A stretch of 64,000 bases of DNA, taken from assembly GCA_003574895.1 (NCBI GenBank), contig PJFB01000011.1, positions 1 to 64,000 of the forward strand. Direction: 5' to 3'. Both the position numbers and the translations under genes were made by a program. The notes under the pieces were generated by a model, which worked only from the letters and a program-made list of their open reading frames with translations, was not told the origin of the DNA and searched no databases. Source of the DNA: Geobacter sp. Its GTDB lineage: Bacteria; Desulfobacterota; Desulfuromonadia; Geobacterales; Pseudopelobacteraceae. Shown piece after piece: positions 60,381 through 64,000 of this stretch. Positions within the stretch are counted from its first letter, which is position 1; the number at the start of each line of letters is the position of its first letter.

Positions 60381-63266
60381 ATGCAACAGACTCTGAACAT
60401 CCTGGTCATCGAAGACAATCAGTCCGATTTCTTGCTGGTCGAGCGGCACCTGCACCAGCAAGGGCAGCAAAATACCTGTGTCCGGGTCGATAACTTCGGG
60501 GATATGGCTCGTGCCCTCGATACCGGTCGCTGGGATCTGATCCTTACTGATTACAGCATTCCCGGCATGGACTTCCTTGAAAGTTTTGCCTATATCCGGT
60601 CCCGTGTCCCAGACCTGCCGATCATTCTCGTTTCCGGCAGTGTTGGCGAGGAACGGGCGGTGGAATTGCTCAAGATGGGGATGTGGGATTTTGTCCTGAA
60701 GGACAATCTGACCCGGCTTGTCCCGGCAATAGAGCGCAGTCTCAGGGAAATGGGAGACAGGAAGGCCAGGTTGGCTGCCGAAGAATCCATGAGGGAAAGC
60801 GAGTACCGTTTCAGGAGCATATTCAACAAGGCGCCGGTTGCCATCAGCATAAGCCGGCGAGATGACGGCAGGCTTGTGGAGGTCAACGATGCCTGGCTCA
60901 TGCTTTTAGGCTATGAGCGTGATGAAGTGATCAACCGGACCACTACCGAAATCAATGTTTATACCAAACCGGATGAACGCAGCAAGATTATCGGCATGAT
61001 AAGCAAGTGCGGCCAAGTGGTGAACCGGGAGGTCCAGCTTCTCTGCAAGAGCGGAAAAATGATTGATGTCCTTTACTCGGCGGAAATCATCGAACTTGGA
61101 GGTGAGTTCTTCCTGCAGGTTATGATGACCGACATAACCGGCAAAAAGTGGAACGAAAAGGCGCGGGAGGCAACGGTAGAGTTGCTGCGGATCTGCAATA
61201 TGGCGGATAATTTGCCCGAGCTGATGCAGAACCTGATGCACTATTTCCAGAAGATTTCAGGTTGCGAAGCCATCGGGGTCAGGCTCCGCGAAGGAGACGA
61301 CTTCCCCTACTATGTGACGCGGGGATTCTCAGAAGAGTTCGTACTGGCTGAAAGAAGTTTGTGTGCGTATGACATGAAGGGTGAATTGATTCGGGACTCA
61401 GTCGGTCATCCGGCATTGGACTGCATGTGCGGTAACATCCTTTGTGGCCGCTTTGACCCTGAAAAGCCCTTTTTTACTGACCACGGGAGCTTCTGGTCGA
61501 GCTGTACCTCGGAGCTCCTGGCGCGTACCACTGATGCCGATCGTCAGGCAAAGACCCGCAATCGCTGCAACAGCGAGGGATACGAGTCGGTTGCCTTGCT
61601 CCCCCTCCGCTATAAGGATGAAACCTTTGGCCTGTTCCAGTTCAATGATAAGGGAAAAGGGGTCTTTACTCCCGAAAATATAGCCCTTTATGAAGGCCTG
61701 GTGGATTATGTCTCCATAACCCTCTCCAAGTTGAAGGGCGATGAGGCGCTTAGGGCATCGGAACAGGCCCTGCGCAAGCTTTACGTTGCCGTGGAACAGA
61801 GTCCGGCAGTGATCGTGATCACCGATGCCCAGGGCAGGATCGAGTTCGTGAATCCACGGTTTACCCAGGTAACCGGCTATGCCGCGGACGAAGCCATCGG
61901 ACAGAATCCCAGTGTTCTGAGAGGTGACACGAACATTGAGGTGTATCGGGATCTATGGGCAACCATCAGCGAAGGCATGGTTTGGGAGGGGGAATTCCAC
62001 AACCGACGGAAGGATGGCACGTATTTCTGGGAGCACGCCACCATCTCTCCCATCAGGGATGCTTCCGGCGCAATAACCCATTACATGGCCTTGAAAGAGG
62101 ATATTACCGAGAAACGCAATCTGGAGCATCAGTTGCGTCAATCACAGAAGATGGAGGCCATTGGTACCCTGGCCGGCGGCATCGCCCATGATTTTAATAA
62201 TATTCTCACAGCGATAATCGGCTACAGCACGTTGTTGCAGATTGAACTCAAGTCGAGCGGCAAGCCGAAGGAGTACGTCGACGGCCTGATAGCCCTGGTC
62301 GAGAGGGCAGCCAATCTCACCAGGGGACTCCTTGCCTTCAGCCGGAACCAGGTCATGACGCCGAAGATGTTCAATCTCAACGAGGTCGTGACCACCATGA
62401 CCAAGCTGATCAGTCGCCTGATCGGAGAAAATATCGTGGTGGAAACAAGGCTGTCCGGGCATCCGCTATCGATCATGGCCGATTGTGGGCAAATCGAACA
62501 GGTGCTGATGAACCTGGCGACCAATGCCCGCGATGCCATGCCCACCGGCGGCAGACTTACGATCGTGACAGACGCGGTGACGCTGGAATCTGGCAATCCG
62601 CTGCTTACCAACTCCTGTCAACCCGGCACCTATGCCATGATCTCGATCACGGACACTGGCACAGGCATGGACGAGGCAACCACGGCCAGGATTTTTGAAC
62701 CGTTTTTTACGACCAAGGAGCAGGGCAAGGGAACCGGGCTGGGACTCTCGATTCTGTATGGCATAATCAAACAGCACCATGGCATTGTATCGGTAGCCAG
62801 TCGCCCAGGTTGCGGCACCACTTTCAAAGTTTATCTGCCGTTTGCGGTGCCGAGCGGTGAAATGGCGATGGACAAGGGGCAGGCGCCGGTCGTTGGCGGT
62901 ACGGAAACAATACTGCTGGCCGAAGATGACCCCATGACCCGCAAGGTGATCAAGCATGTTCTCGAACAATTCGGATATAAAGTGCTGGAGGCGGTGGACG
63001 GTGAAGAGGCGCTACGGATCTTTAGTGAAAATCCATCTGCCATCTCGCTGGCAATACTGGATATGATCATGCCGCGCAAAAATGGCAAAGAGGTCTGCAT
63101 TGCCATAAAGGATTTAGCGCCGGATGTAAAAACATTGTTTTTCAGCGGTTATCCGTCGGATATAATCGCCCAGCGAGGGTTATTGCCCGAAGGTGCGCCG
63201 TTCTTGCAGAAGCCGGTTTCCCCCATGGACCTTTTGGATAAAATCAGGCTGGTACTGGACGCATAG
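60381..63266 (+). CDS. Hybrid sensor histidine kinase (REC-PAS-GAF-PAS-HK-REC)
   Basis: About 961 aa. An N-terminal receiver (ILVIEDNQSD; TDYSIPGMDFL), PAS (about residues 140-255), GAF (about 265-450), a second PAS (about 460-590), HisKA with the His in AGGIAHDFNNILTAIIG, HATPase (FFTTKEQGKGTGLGLSIL) and a C-terminal receiver (DMIMPRKNG). The first PAS is clearly related to the third PAS of the preceding kinase. The GAF carries a Cys cluster (CMCGNILCG), which may bind a cofactor or sense redox state. ATG 60381 is preferred; a TTG at 60378 is in frame. The gene follows the response regulator by four bases. Confidence 0.9.
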   Translation: MQQTLNILVIEDNQSDFLLVERHLHQQGQQNTCVRVDNFGDMARALDTGRWDLILTDYSIPGMDFLESFAYIRSRVPDLPIILVSGSVGEERAVELLKMGMWDFVLKDNLTRLVPAIERSLREMGDRKARLAAEESMRESEYRFRSIFNKAPVAISISRRDDGRLVEVNDAWLMLLGYERDEVINRTTTEINVYTKPDERSKIIGMISKCGQVVNREVQLLCKSGKMIDVLYSAEIIELGGEFFLQVMMTDITGKKWNEKAREATVELLRICNMADNLPELMQNLMHYFQKISGCEAIGVRLREGDDFPYYVTRGFSEEFVLAERSLCAYDMKGELIRDSVGHPALDCMCGNILCGRFDPEKPFFTDHGSFWSSCTSELLARTTDADRQAKTRNRCNSEGYESVALLPLRYKDETFGLFQFNDKGKGVFTPENIALYEGLVDYVSITLSKLKGDEALRASEQALRKLYVAVEQSPAVIVITDAQGRIEFVNPRFTQVTGYAADEAIGQNPSVLRGDTNIEVYRDLWATISEGMVWEGEFHNRRKDGTYFWEHATISPIRDASGAITHYMALKEDITEKRNLEHQLRQSQKMEAIGTLAGGIAHDFNNILTAIIGYSTLLQIELKSSGKPKEYVDGLIALVERAANLTRGLLAFSRNQVMTPKMFNLNEVVTTMTKLISRLIGENIVVETRLSGHPLSIMADCGQIEQVLMNLATNARDAMPTGGRLTIVTDAVTLESGNPLLTNSCQPGTYAMISITDTGTGMDEATTARIFEPFFTTKEQGKGTGLGLSILYGIIKQHHGIVSVASRPGCGTTFKVYLPFAVPSGEMAMDKGQAPVVGGTETILLAEDDPMTRKVIKHVLEQFGYKVLEAVDGEEALRIFSENPSAISLAILDMIMPRKNGKEVCIAIKDLAPDVKTLFFSGYPSDIIAQRGLLPEGAPFLQKPVSPMDLLDKIRLVLDA

Positions 63267-63312
63267 GCGGGGAAGAACTGCTGATTTGCTGCAATTGTGA
63301 ATATAATTCAAA

Positions 63313-63351
63313 CAGAGAGGGACGACCCGGGTCGTCCCTCTCTGCTTTTTT
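63313..63351 (+). terminator. Rho-independent terminator of the kinase cluster
   Basis: A 15-bp stem (CAGAGAGGGACGACC / GGTCGTCCCTCTCTG) with a two-base loop, then a run of T. It lies about 47 bases after the hybrid kinase stop. Confidence 0.88.
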
Positions 63352-63374
63352 GGTGGCTGGTGAAAATTTTTTAC

Positions 63375-64000
63375 TCAGCAGTTAGAGAGAAAACCCAGGA
63401 TAATGGCAAAGGTTTCCTCAGGGCGCTCTTCGTGCGGATTATGGCCGCAGTCCGGAATAATGACCATCCGTGAATTTTTCAATTCCCTGTTTAGCTGTTT
63501 CCCTTGCCATGGCTTGACAATGCGGTCATGCTCGCCCCAGAGAATCAACACCGGAATGGAGAGTGTGCCATAACTGGCATTGATCTTGGCGGCGTTGGGG
63601 GGGAGGATCTGCCGTACAGTGCTGGCCAGGGCGCGAGCAGAACCTTTGTGGCGATAAACAGTCGCATAGCGCTCTATGAGCTGTTCGGTAATTAGTTCCT
63701 GCTGGTGGAAGACCGATTCGAGCCCCCTGCGGGCAATCTTGTCGGCCGGAATGGAAGACATCAGCAAGGGACCAATTAGTGGCAGACGCAGGATCCGCAT
63801 GAACTTGGGGATCTTTTGCGGGAACCCCGGGGTTCCGATCAGGATTAGGCGGGCAATTTCCGGACAGTCGAGTGCACTCAACAGGCCGACCAGCCCTCCG
63901 TAAGAATGACCGATTAGAGTGATATCCTTGAGTTTGTGGGTGCGAATATATCCTGCGATCAGCCGCGCGTTTTGCAGTGCGGAATAATCGCCGCCGAAGG
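63375..64000 (-). CDS. Alpha/beta hydrolase fold protein (5' part outside the window)
   Basis: A partial reading frame; the start lies beyond the right edge. Visible: the nucleophile elbow GHSYGG, an insert with PLIGPLLMSS, then the acid-His pair (LILWGEHDRIV; IIPDCGHNPHEERP). It is an esterase or hydrolase of unknown substrate. The stop is at 63375. The frame is open from the edge. Confidence 0.85.
   Translation of the reverse strand, partial: FGGDYSALQNARLIAGYIRTHKLKDITLIGHSYGGLVGLLSALDCPEIARLILIGTPGFPQKIPKFMRILRLPLIGPLLMSSIPADKIARRGLESVFHQQELITEQLIERYATVYRHKGSARALASTVRQILPPNAAKINASYGTLSIPVLILWGEHDRIVKPWQGKQLNRELKNSRMVIIPDCGHNPHEERPEETFAIILGFLSNC

Overview
The window looks like a chromosomal segment of a Geobacter-type anaerobe (Desulfuromonadia/Geobacterales). 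Three things suggest this. There are 27 CxxCH heme c motifs spread over four secreted proteins. There is a Dnmt2-type methyltransferase of the kind known from Geobacter, and hopanoid genes hpnJ/hpnK sit near a PEP-CTERM protein. The identification rests on gene content recalled by family, not on a database search.

Layout. 0-21 kb is mostly housekeeping: a Dnmt2 homologue with a zinc-dependent phospholipase C-like protein, a NUDIX hydrolase, thiol peroxidase, copper ATPase CopA with an AI-2E-type permease, LpxH, a penicillin-binding protein, HflX, TrmB, a TonB-like protein, a cobyrinate a,c-diamide synthase/CbiM/CbiN-like set, a LysM protein, RecO and DNA polymerase I. 21-27 kb is a small accessory (probably defence) island: a 1497-aa STAND NTPase with a nuclease-like N-terminus, an MNT/HEPN toxin-antitoxin pair with a likely operator, and a DUF4177 protein. 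27-30 kb holds an IclR regulator, a secreted polysaccharide deacetylase, a Cys-rich small protein and a VKOR-thioredoxin fusion.

30.7-51.2 kb is the most interesting part. It contains an outer-membrane beta-barrel protein, small secreted proteins, a heme-motif plus triple-rhodanese protein, a PsrA/PhsA-like molybdoenzyme with its 4Fe-4S and NrfD-type subunits, a chemoreceptor, a LysR regulator, a rhodanese lipoprotein, a second porin, a 12-heme lipoprotein cytochrome, a 10-heme cytochrome, a Rieske protein, split cytochrome b, and a tetraheme cytochrome. I read it as a respiratory island with two modules: a quinone-linked periplasmic reductase of the polysulfide/thiosulfate/selenite type, and a Rieske/cytochrome b to multiheme cytochrome to porin chain. 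Rhodanese chemistry occurs in both. Three of its secreted proteins end in a C-terminal Gly-Cys, which suggests a thiol carrier role for sulfur or selenium. That role is inference.

51-64 kb returns to ordinary genes: ProC, a small EamA-like membrane protein, HpnK, HpnJ, a NarX/NarL-like two-component pair, a cluster of multi-PAS histidine kinases with a response regulator, and the 3' part of an alpha/beta hydrolase. No tRNA, rRNA, CRISPR array, transposase or integrase was recognised.
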